A stretch of DNA of 64,000 nucleotides, from assembly GCA_029339195.1 (NCBI GenBank), contig JAPTJF010000004.1, positions 434,001-498,000 of the forward strand. The letters run 5' to 3'. Every line of letters begins with the position of its first letter. Positions within the stretch are counted from its first letter, which is position 1. The notes beneath the pieces are model-generated. The model did not search any database, was not told the origin of the DNA, and worked only from the letters and a program-made list of their open reading frames with translations. This document shows, piece by piece, positions 21,901 to 31,495 of this stretch. Source of the DNA: Micractinium sp. NFX-FRZ (lineage: Eukaryota > Chlorophyta > Trebouxiophyceae > Chlorellales > Chlorellaceae). The position numbers and the translations under genes were made by a program.

Positions 21901-22970
21901 CCTGGCTCGCTTTGCGGAATAATGCGACTTCAGGACCCGAACAAGGGGGAGGCACGCGGGCATAAGTGCTCCGCCTCGTGCCGGCGCTGGCGATGACTGG
22001 GCCGCCGCTTCCCGGGCGGCCCGTCCCACAAGCAGGGCATGCTAACTGACCAGTCACCATTGCCGTTGCCCGGCTGTGCCTGCAACAATGAGATATCGGC
22101 GACACCATGCTGGATGCTTTGAGCAGGGGAGACGGTGGGTGGGAGGAGGGGCCGGAAGGGGCGGGTGCGCATTCAAAGGAGCCTCCTCACCTTCTGCCCA
22201 GGTGGCAGCCGTGGGTCGCACGCACTTAGTCGAACCCAGATTTGCGGTACTGCCATTACAAGTGTGTGTGTGTGTGTGTGAAGGGAGGGCGGTGCGTGTT
22301 ACGCAAGGCCAAAACACGTAGCACGCAGTGTGGGAGGGGGCAAAGCAGGGGATTTGAAAACCAGCACAAGCAGCCTTGCGGGGAGGGGAGGCTCTGTATG
22401 GTACAGGCACCAGCCCAGCCTGGGGGGCTCCAACCTGGAGCCAGGCTGGCACCGACAGGTGGCACGGTGCACAACACGGTGGTCGGTGGGAAAACGGGGC
22501 AGGTAAGCTGCCCAGGAGGGAAGAGAGAGAGGAGGCGGGACATGAGGAAGTTTGTGTATAGCAATCCATGGGGGCATTGTGTTGGAGGGTGGTGGTGGTG
22601 GTGCGGGCTGGAGGCAAGACAGACGGCTGGGCAGGGCGGTGAGGGAGCGGCAGCGCTGCACTCGTTCTACAGAGGTCGGTGCTTGCATCGGCGGCAGTAT
22701 GTCGCCCAGCCGCCTAGCAAATCAGGTGGCAAGCACATCGCGCTGTGCTGCGCTGAGCGCATGCGCGGAGAACTCGCACAGCCAGCCGGCCAGAGCGGCA
22801 AGCAGCGCATCGTCTTGGCCTCCGCACCTGCCCCTTAGCCCGCTGCACGAGCATGAGCGCAGGCAGCCAGGCAGGCAGACGTCCTGCTGCGCCTGCCGCC
22901 CGCCACAGCAGCCATGCCCGGCTGCCGCTGCCGGCCAGCCTCCGCTGCGCCTGCTGCCTTCACCCGCCGC
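21901..22970. promoter_or_regulatory. Phospholipase promoter region and 3' UTR of the MA3 gene
   Basis: Spacer between two minus-strand genes. A minus-strand TGTAA at 22260-22256, about 710 bp past the MA3 stop, suggests the MA3 3' UTR covers roughly 22240-22970. The remaining 340 bp would be the phospholipase promoter. A short (GT)n run lies at 22262-22280. No coding exon was found. Confidence 0.5.
22256..22260 (-). terminator. Candidate poly(A) signal TGTAA (MA3 gene)
   Basis: Minus-strand TGTAA downstream of the MA3 gene stop at 22971, next to a (GT)n run at 22262-22280. Confidence 0.4.
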
Positions 22971-25900
22971 TCAGGCAGCCAGCCAGCCGGCCTCCTGCGC
23001 CTGCTGCTTGAACTGCTTGAAGAGCTCCGGGGCGCGAGGCAGGTCAAGTGCCACGTCATCCAGGCGTGACTCCACGCGGGCAAAGCCCTTGGCCATCTGG
23101 GTCTGCAGGGGTCAGGCAGCGACGCGAGGGCAGGGCAGGCAGGGTTGGGTTGCAGCGGTGGGCAGCGGTGGGAGGGCGGGGCAGGCGTTGCGGGCGCAGC
23201 CCTTGGTGCAAAACAATGGGCAAGCATACGAACGTCCCAATGGGAGGGTCTCGCTGCTGCCTGCCAGAGCAGCTTCAGCAGCCTCCGCACTCACAACCAT
23301 AGCGCACTAGTGTAAGCAACTGTGTGGTAAGCAAGCAACTGCATCAGCAGCAGCCCACCTGGTTGATTTCCCCGCTGTCTCCCAGCTGCTTGAGCAGCCC
23401 CAGCACCTTGCCCGCATTGCTCTCCGTCTCAATAGCAGCCAGCAGGCTCCTGCGGGGGCGCAGGGGGCAGGCAGTGGAAGCGGGGCCAAAACATGGGCAC
23501 AGCATGCACCGCACACACTGCAAGGCACAGCACGGGACTCTTTTCCGCCTGGTGTGGTGGAAGTGAGGCCACATCATGGGCACAGCATGCACAGCACGCA
23601 CGGCGCAGCACAGCGCAGGGCCGCTCTCCCACCTGGTTACAAAGTCGTGGAAGCGAGACCGCAGGCATGAGCACAGCATGCACAGCACACACGGCGCAGC
23701 ACAGCGCACGGGGCCCTCCCCCACCTGGTCACAAAGTCGTGGTGGAAGTGAGGGACGTTGAGGTTCCGCAGGCACTGCTCCGCCTCCCTGCAAGCCACGC
23801 CGGCAGGGTGTGCGGGCGGTGGTGAGGGTCGTATGCGGGCCGGCCGGGTGGCAGCAGGAAGTGGCGGGCCATGTGTGCCCACACCACGCCCCCACGCACT
23901 CCCGACGACACCATCAAAGCGCGTGTGTGCAGTTGAATTGTCACGCTGCAATTCACCCACTTACACTAGCTTGCCCTAATTCAGCCGGGCGGACAGGCTC
24001 TCAACCGGAAGCGCGTCCCCCTTGCTACCGCAGTGCACCGACCCACCTCACCCACACCAGTCATGCCAATCACCACCCCGACCAACCAATTCACCCACCC
24101 ACCCACCCACCCATACACCCACCAACCACCTAACCAATCAACCCACCCACCAACCACCCACCAACCAGCTGTGCTCACTTTAGGTCGCCGCTGGACAGGT
24201 ACTCCTGCAGCAGCGCGTCCCCCTGCTCCCGCAGCGCCTCAATGGTGCCCACCCCGCCGTGCCAGCAGGTGTCAAACCGCTCCGCCGCGTGCTTGGCGCT
24301 CAGCATCGTGCCTGCATCATGTGGCGTGAGGCAAGCAACGCATTGTGTTACAACTTGCCCGTCTCCTGCACCACATAGACAGCCCACACAGCCTGCGCGC
24401 TCACTGCTCAGATCACCTGTCCCCTGCACCACGCCACTGTAACACTCTCACCCGTCTCCTGCACCACCGCCAGGCCCAGCGAATCCTGCTCCATGTGCGG
24501 CACCGCCTCCGCCAGGAAGCGGGGGGGCAGCACCTCATCCACAATGGCGCGCCCTACAGGGGGAGAGGGAGGCGGTGACGTGGCAGGCGGTGACGTGGCA
24601 GGGGAGGGAGGTGAGGGGGCACCGCCTCCGCCGGGAAGCGCTCGCAAAGCAGCGCGGCCTCGGTTTCAGCCGCCCCGACAGCTTGCACTGGAGCCCACCC
24701 AAGGCAAACATGATCCAATCCAGGGGGCTCTAAAGGAAAACAACCCAGCGTAAAGGAAAACAACCCAGCCTCTCTGTTCTGGCCACACTCCTTCGGTGGG
24801 CCACACCCCAGCTCGTAACCGTAGCTTGAAATAAGTGTGGGAACCTGAAGCCACCCACCCAGGAAGAGCTCCAGCAGGCGCGAGGCCCCCGGGATGTCCA
24901 GCGCCAGGTCATCCAGCCCCGCCAACAGGCGGCGGAAGCCAAGCGCCACCTGGTCGGCTGCAGCAGGGAGAGAGGGGGGCAGGCGGTGGGTGGAAGGGAG
25001 GTAGGAGAGGAGAATCCGTGTGGGCAAGCTGCGGGGGGTGCGGGGCGTGCTGGCGCGTGGCAGTGGCGAGGCAGCCTGCAGGCTGCCGACCAACCGCAGA
25101 TTGGCGGGCACCGGTGCAGCAGGGCACAGGTGGTGCAGAGCTGGCACAGCAAGCCAAGGCCGTGCCCACGTGCACATTGCCCTGCCCCCTGCCCCTCCCC
25201 TGCCCCCCCTGTCGGTGACACCTGCCCCCACCCACCGGAGATGACCGAGGGAGTGAGGCTGGGCAGCAGCGCCGACACCATCTCCCGCTCCCGGTCCTTC
25301 CGGTCCATGGCCAGGGCAATGGACTGCAGGGGTGAGTGGGGGATGGCGGGGGCAGGAAGTCAGGAGTGGGTTGCTAAGTGTCCAGTTCAACGGAGGGGGA
25401 GGCAGCTCCCGGTTGTTGTGGCACGTGGGCAGGGCATGGGGCATGTGGGTGGTGCGTCCAGCACAGGGTTGGGGCAAGTTTGAGGGAGCAGGATGCTCGG
25501 CAACATGACGAGCCCCGGTCTATCCCATGCTGGGGCACAACAGGCGCTGCCCCCTGTGCTCGTTCCCGCCCCTGAACAGACACACGCAATTGAAGATATG
25601 GTAAAAAACAGCGCCCCCCCTCCCAAGCGTCTCACGTGCTTGACAAAGATGTTGTGGAAGCCAGGCTCGTCCAGCTCGGTCAGGCGGGCCGCCACCTCAC
25701 CCACATCGCCTGCATCACACATGGGATGATGGGGCAGGGGGGCAGGGAGGAGCGCTACGGTGAGGCCCCCTGCCAGCTCAGCCCGCCACCTCACTGCGCC
25801 AGCTCAGCCCGCCAGCTCAACGCAACCCTGCGCATGGCAGCTTGCCCGAGCAAGAAGTGCTCGTGCAAACTACTGTCCTCCCGCCAGCTCAGCCCGCCCT

Positions 25901-28900
25901 GCCACGTCAGCACTCCCTGCCAGCTCAGCGCGCCACCTGGCGCCTCACCCGAGTCGAAGTACTCGCGCACAATGTCCAGGGCGGCGGCCTTGAAGGCCTG
26001 CACACTGGGGTGGAAGGGCGTGGACACGCCCACCCCGTTGAGCTCGGCTCCGGGGGTGCCGGGCGTGCCTGCGGGCAGGCGGGGGAGGGGACAGGAGACA
26101 GATGGAGAGGGGTGAGAGGCAGGTGGAGAGGGGGGCCCAAACGCACAAACTGCCCCACATGCCCCTGCGGCATGGCAGCGCACGTCAGGTTGCCCTCTCC
26201 CCCGGCCGCCTCCCCTGCCCTGCCCCCCGCCCGCCCTCTCCCCAGGCACTCACTGGGCGTGGTGGGAGCGCCCGTGAAGCTGTCCTCCACCCAGCCGCCG
26301 GCGCGCGCCGCCTTGAGGGCGTCCTCAAAGCGCCCCTTGGCCCCGGGCGCGTCCAGCTCCGTGTCGGCCAGGTTGTCGGACACCCGCTGGAAGCCCTGCA
26401 GGCGGGGAGGCGGAGTGTGGCACGTGCGTGTTGGGCACATCACACAATGGGTGTGCGCTGGGATGGCAGGGTGTGCGCCAATGCGCTGGAAGCCCTGCAG
26501 GCAGGCAGTACTTCTGACCACTCAAGCGAGCCCCAGATGATGCTCTTCCTTCGGCTCAAGACACTTGCGCACATGGCCCCCCCCCCCCCCGAGCCTAAAT
26601 TACAGTAAAACAGGAACCATGTGTTCAATGTGTTACCTTGCTCATCTGGCTGGTGGACACATCCCCCGTCTCGCTCAGCTTGCCCAGCAGCGCCAGGAAG
26701 GGCTCCGGGCTGGCAGCATCCATGCTCAGCACCAGCGCCTACAGGCGGGGGGGGGCAGGGGAGGGATGGGGGTGAAGGGCGGCAAACGGGAGAGGTTTGG
26801 CAGCTTTGAAAGGAGGCAGGGAGAGCCTGGCGGGGTGAAAAATGGGAGCTCTGAAGGGAGTGAGAAAGCTGTGGCAGCGGGTCCATGCATGCCCGCCCGC
26901 TGGCCTCTAGCAGCTGCACAACGACGGCCCGTCACGCCAACCACCATTGCCTGCTGCCCCCCTCACCTGCTTCACAAACTCGTGGTGGAAGAAGGGCACC
27001 GCCAGCTGCCCCAGCAGGCGCCGCACCTCCTCCTTGTCGCCGCTCGACGAGTACTCCTTTTTCAGGAAGCGGGGGAGGGCGCGAGGGGGTGAGGGTGAGG
27101 GGGTGAGTGAGAGTAGAGTGGAGTGGAGTGAAGTAGACGCATCCACAAGCAATCCATTCCCCTAAAACTGCATCCCTCCCTCCCCGCACCCCTGCCTCGC
27201 TGCCGCCCCCGCCCCCAGCTGCAGCGCCATAGGTTATGCACGCCTTCCTTGTCTTTGCAGCACAAGTGCACAATCCACCGTCCCCGCCGTCTTCCTCCCC
27301 AACTCGATGACATTGCACACTGCAGCAGCAGGGGGGAAGGCAGCGGGACGGGAGCTGCAGCCTCACCCACCCACGCACACCCACCTGCAGCATGCTGCGC
27401 ACGCTCTCCTTGGTCTCGTCAAACTTGAAGCCCGCGCCGCTGCCCCAGCAGCGCTGCAGCCGCTCCGCCGAGTGCTTGGCCCCCAGGTGCAGCTCGCACT
27501 TGTGCTTCAGGTCGGCGGCCAGGCTGCCCGGGGGGCCGTCCACCCGAGAGATGAAGGAGGGGGGCAGCACGTCGTCCGTCACAGCTCTGCGGGCATGTGA
27601 AGTGCGTGTGTGTGTGGGGGGGGAGGGAGCAGCGTGAGAGAGTGAGCGTGGATGAGAGTCCACCACACCGGCCGCGTCCAGTTTGTGGTTGCAAACGACA
27701 CCCGTACACCCCCTGCACCTTGCACACACCACACGTCGCGCTCTTGACACCACAACAGCTGCCGGCTCTTGGCTGCCAGCTGTCGGCTACCGCGCCACAA
27801 CAGCTTCCACACCTGCACGACACACCACGTCGCGCACTGCACCACAACAGCTGAACCCGGCCAACTTAATTCCCGCACCTGCAGATGAAGAGGGACAGCT
27901 GGTCCACGACGTCGGGCACGTCCAGCTTCAGGTCGTCCAGCGCGTCAATCGTGTTCATGAAGCCCTTGCGCACCTGCACCGGCGCGATGACCTGCGGAGG
28001 CGGAGGGAAGGGGAGCAGAGGTGGAGGGAGGCAGGGGTTGGTGCACAAAGAGATGCCACCCAACACGCTTGCGGCTCGAGGTGATGTGTGCGATGCAGCA
28101 CAGGGTTTGTTACAAGTGCCTGCCCTGACTCCGCTCTGCTCTGCCTTCCCAGCTCTCGCCCCTCCATTTACACACCTTCTACTGCCATACACTGGCATCT
28201 CTCCTCCACCCAAACACCCACCCACCCACCCACCCACCCCACACACACACTACTTTGTCCTACCCACCACCGCTGCATATAAACACCTCGTTGTGCCGAG
28301 TGCTGAGCAGTACGCTGCCTCACTCCCATGCTCTCATCGGCACCCCTTGCCCCTCCCCACCCACCCACCACACACACACACACACACATGTGGCCACCAC
28401 AACCCACACCAGCATCGTGCCCACCTCGTTGTACAGCGTGCTCAGCAGCACGCTGCCTCGCTCTCGATCGCCCTCCCATGTATACATCAAACACACATGT
28501 GGCCACCACCACCCACACCAGCATCGTGCACACCTCGTTGTACAGCGTGCTCAGCAGCACGCTCGTCATCTCCCGCTCCCGGTCGTGCTTGTCCAGCGCC
28601 GTGGCCAGCGCGCGCTTCACAAAGTAGTGCCCAAACTCGGGGTGGTCCAGCTCCTGCCAACAAAGGGGAGGGGGCGGCAGGTTGGGGCGAATGCTGAGCG
28701 GCGTTGCGTGGCTCAGGAAGCAGCTCACAAAGCAGTGCCCAAACTGGGGGCGGACGGTTGGGGGACGATGCTGAGTACAGTGCGCACTTGGTGCGGCTGA
28801 GGGGCGGCTTCACATGGGAAGTGTGCATACTCTAGGGAAGCGAGCTCTTGTACGAGCGACAACCAAACAGCTGCGCGCATGTCTGCTGAGCTTGTGCGCC

Positions 28901-30786
28901 TGTAGTTGCCATCATGAGACATCGGCAGACATGGGGTACCACGGCATGGCACCAGCGCACACCCGGCATGCATGCACCCACCCATTGCCCCACCTGCAGG
29001 CTGACTGCGGGCGGCCACATCACACACACACACACACACATGAGTGTGTGCACACATTCACAGTGACGACCTTTAGGCTGCCTGCACACACTCGCCGCAT
29101 GCACACACGCAGCACACACACGGTCCCCACCTGCAGGCTGACCGCCGCCTCATTCAGGTCCCCGCTGTTGTAGTACTCCTCCAGCAGCATCGCCACCTGG
29201 CAGGGCCAAGGTGGTGACGTGGCGAAGCAGGGCAAGCAGGCAGGCAGATGTGTCAGCACGCCTCCAGCAGGCACCGCAACCTGTAGCAGCATCACCATAT
29301 GCGCATGTGTATCATGGCATGGTGATGGTGTGGCACGCGGGGCGTGCATCCTTGGCATTCTCAAGCCAGCATCGCCACTGGCGGCGCCGCCTCTGCTGCG
29401 CCAGGTGCCTGTCCAGCTCACCGCCTTTTTGAACATGGCTATCTGCGTGGTGCGCTCCTCTTGGAAGGACACCATGCGGGTGTCGTCGTTGCCTGCACAG
29501 CATGACATACACACATGCACATGCATACAGAAGGTCGGCTCAAGTGCTGCCACCCACAGCTGGCCGGCAACTGACCTGCTGGCTTCAGACCGAGGCTGGG
29601 CCCCGAAAGGAAGGGGAGGCAGCCCAACGCCGCAGCAGTGCCCCGATCCCCAATCCCGCCTCATCCCGACGCCATGTTGGCACCCCAAACCAGCGCCTCA
29701 AGCAGTGCTGCATAAGACTGGTGCTGCATGTCATGCTGGCGCCCACGCCAGCACCAAACCCAGCGCCACTTACAGTGCCACACACCATCATGCCACGCCA
29801 GCACGGGCAGCAGCAGCGCACACATGAGCCACACACACAAGCACGAGTGCTGCCACGTCAGCCCGTCCTGCCACGTCAGCATGCCCCATCGGCAGCACCC
29901 ACCAGAGTCGTAGTTGGGGTCGTTGGGGTCTGTGATCTGCTCCTCCCCATCAGACAGCAGCTGCGCACCCCAGGTGTACTTGCCGCCCGCGCCGCTCTTC
30001 TTGGTGCGCCCGGTGCCTGAGCAGGCAGAGCGTGGGGCAAGCAACGGGGCCGGCGTGGGCACGGCGCTTCCAAAGGCGCCGTGCTGCACCGCACTGCCAA
30101 CCCTGCCAAAGGCTGCACGTGCATCCCCGCGCTGCTCTGGCTGCGCGCCTGCGCGCTGCCCTTTTGCTACAGCCCCCACACGCTTGCAACAACCCATGCA
30201 CCTGCCCGGCTGCAGCGCCTGTGCTGCATGCTAGAAACTTCTTAAGCCTCCCCTGCCAGCAGTTCCTCACGCACCCTTGCCCTTGCGGTTGAGGTGGTGG
30301 TCATGCTGGAGCTCGCGCTTGGTCTTCACCCCCTCGCTGTGAGGGTTCTTCCCCAGCAGCGGCTTGCCCGCGCCCTCCTCTCCCCCCAGGGCTGGCGCAG
30401 TGGGCGGCGGCGCGGCTGCAGGGGGGCAGCAGGGGAGGTGTGCGGGTCTGGGATGAAGTGGTGCACAGCGGGGCAACCAAAAGCTAGCATGCGCACAGGT
30501 GATACCAAGCGATTCTGAGGGCGGCAGCGCATGGGGCATGGGGGCGGCGCTGTGCCCGCTGTTGCATCCACACATGCGGCAGGCGCAGCCGTGGGCAGTC
30601 CCAGATGGTTACAATCAGCACAACACTCCACACAGCAGCAGCACAATCCCCCTGAGCACCCAGCAGCTATAAACACGCACGCTGCTCAGCACGCTTCTTT
30701 GACAGCGCCGCATCCAGCGCCTCCCGCTGCTCTTGCGTCAGGAAGGAGGGCGCTGGCCGCTCGGTCACGTTGCCCGGCTTCCTCAT
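22971..30786 (-). CDS. MA3-domain translation regulator, four MA3 domains (PDCD4/plant MRF family)
   Basis: Predicted eIF4A-binding translation regulator. Exons: 30786-30681, 30415-30275, 30016-29903, 29492-29422, 29196-29131, 28653-28534, 27991-27879, 27586-27385, 27056-26967, 26738-26637, 26395-26254, 26068-25949, 25709-25636, 25323-25236, 24957-24859, 24553-24452, 24311-24179, 23787-23725, 23449-23359, 23102-22971; 722 aa, close to plant MRF proteins (about 700). The N-terminus has SFLTQEQREAL and the signature YTWGAQLL, then DPNDPNYDSG. Four MA3 repeats start near residues 137, 296, 444 and 608, each with a YF/YYxSGD-type first helix (LLEEYYNSGDLNEA, LQEYSSSGDKEEV, VREYFDSGDVGEV, LQEYLSSGDLKEA). 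Two repeats keep the DREREM(T/V)S(V/A)LL block. The last repeat ends in GWLAA-stop, like plant members. Four MA3 domains separate it from animal PDCD4, which has two. Introns are full of decayed exon-border copies. Confidence 0.93.
23540..23753 (-). repeat. Tandem copies of the 3' end of MA3-gene exon 18 with donor site
   Basis: The true exon end (23725, coding FHHDFVT then AG|GTGGGG) recurs about 91 bp into the intron at 23628-23660, coding FHDFVT then AG|GTGGGA. A third, more decayed copy lies at about 23540-23565. The spacer between copies is also repeated (the gcacagcatgcacagca block). Confidence 0.8.
24080..24170. repeat. CCACC/CCAACC-rich low-complexity tract in an MA3-gene intron
   Basis: Degenerate (ACCC)n/(CCAA)n tract in intron 17, just past the donor at 24178. 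Purine-rich (G/T) in the transcript sense. Simple repeat. Confidence 0.8.
24357..24492 (-). repeat. Copies of the 3' end of MA3-gene exon 16
   Basis: The real border (24452, coding VVQETG) is followed in the intron by two decayed copies, at 24415-24440 (donor AG|GTGATC) and 24357-24397 (reading AGACGG|GCAAGT, a GC-type donor). Confidence 0.65.
26371..26510 (-). repeat. Copy of the 5' end of MA3-gene exon 11 with its acceptor
   Basis: The true acceptor and exon start (26395, CTGCAG|GGCTTCCAGCG) occur again 99 bp upstream in the intron at 26494, CTGCAG|GGCTTCCAGCG then diverging. The copy reads GFQRIGAH against GFQRVSDN. Confidence 0.8.
28280..28580 (-). repeat. Three tandem copies of the 3' end of MA3-gene exon 6 plus intron start
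   Basis: The real exon end is at 28534 (LLSTLYNE then GTGTGC). A near-perfect copy ends at 28425, 109 bp downstream, with identical LLSTLYNE and donor GTGGGC; about 40 bp of following intron is also copied. A decayed third copy ends near 28287. Confidence 0.88.
28370..28388. repeat. (CA)n microsatellite
   Basis: Pure CA dinucleotide run inside an MA3-gene intron. Similar runs lie at 29021-29040 (same gene) and 39618-39645 (MFS intron), and a TG run at 22262-22280. Confidence 0.9.
28620..28855 (-). repeat. Decayed copies of the 5' part of MA3-gene exon 6
   Basis: The true exon 6 start (28653, PEFGHYFVKRAL) is preceded in the intron by a copy at 28722-28765 reading PQFGHCFVSCFL, and by a more decayed one at 28795-28855 reading LEYAHFPCEA. 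Confidence 0.65.
28984..29150 (-). repeat. Copy of the 3' end of MA3-gene exon 5 with donor
   Basis: The real exon end at 29131 (AAVSLQ then GTGGGG) is repeated 137 bp into the intron, ending at 28994 (AVSLQ then GTGGGG). A (CA)20-type run at 29021-29040 lies between the two. Confidence 0.75.
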
Positions 30787-31495
30787 GACGGTGAGCTCAA
30801 GCTGGGGAGGGGAGGGCTGGCCGATAGCCTGCGGGGAGGGTCGGAGAGCGAGCAAGACCACACAGGTGCTGGCACCGGGACTGGAGGGTTTGCCGGGCGG
30901 TGTCGAGGGACACGGGTAGTAGTGTGCATGCTGACGAGGGGTCCCGGGCGCACTGCTAACCACGATCGCCTTCAGCGGCTGCCGGAAACGAGTGTCGGCA
31001 TAACCCGAGCGCTCAGCAACGGGGCCCGCCCTACCTGGCACACCCAGTCCAGCCGGAGACGGTTCGCAACTGCTCTGGTGGCGAGGGACTATGCCGCGAG
31101 AGGTGGAGTGCGATTGATGGTGGGTCCGTCGGGAGCCTGCTAGTCCTATGCTTGATAGATGTCGTGATATTGCGAAAGATCGGTGTATTCGGAATGGCGA
31201 TCGGGCATGGGCACAGGGTGGGATGCCGCGCGGCCTGCTGGGACCGCAGCACGCCAGCAGACTCGTGCCTGCCGCCTGTTTGGGCTTTACCTTTCGGGCA
31301 CCGGCACAGTATCACAGCCAGGAAGCCAGAGCCCCAGCGCAAGCCGTGCCTTGCCGATCAGGGGTTGACCAGCGCAGAAGCGCCGCCTGCTGTGCTGCAT
31401 ATGGCGGCTCAGCGGTGACTGGGCATCCCTGACTGTAGCGATCAAGCGGGAGAGGGCAGGGCCGACAGCGGTGGCGGGGGCACTCAGCAGCAGCT
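30787..31495. promoter_or_regulatory. Bidirectional promoter region, MA3 gene / AP-1 sigma
   Basis: 709 bp between divergent start codons. The stretch just upstream of 30786 stays open in the MA3 frame and contains a possible acceptor (CTCCCCAG at about 30804), so a further 5' non-coding or coding exon of the MA3 gene cannot be excluded. No other gene was found. Confidence 0.55.

Noticed and set aside
23540..23753. CRISPR-like array of repeats with spacers
   Set aside because: Repeats are diverged exon-border copies in a eukaryotic intron, unequal in spacing, with no cas genes.
24030..24170. Telomere-like CCCACC/CCAACC repeats
   Set aside because: Degenerate and internal to an MA3-gene intron; does not match the plant or algal telomere unit (CCCTAAA or CCCTAAAA).
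24554..25477. 307-codon minus-strand frame
   Set aside because: Partly the MA3-gene exons in a wrong frame joined through introns; the MA3 protein is recovered only after splicing.
31041..31480. Possible small gene between the MA3 and AP-1 sigma genes
   Set aside because: Short frames only, without conserved sequence or splice support; more likely shared promoter and 5' UTR.
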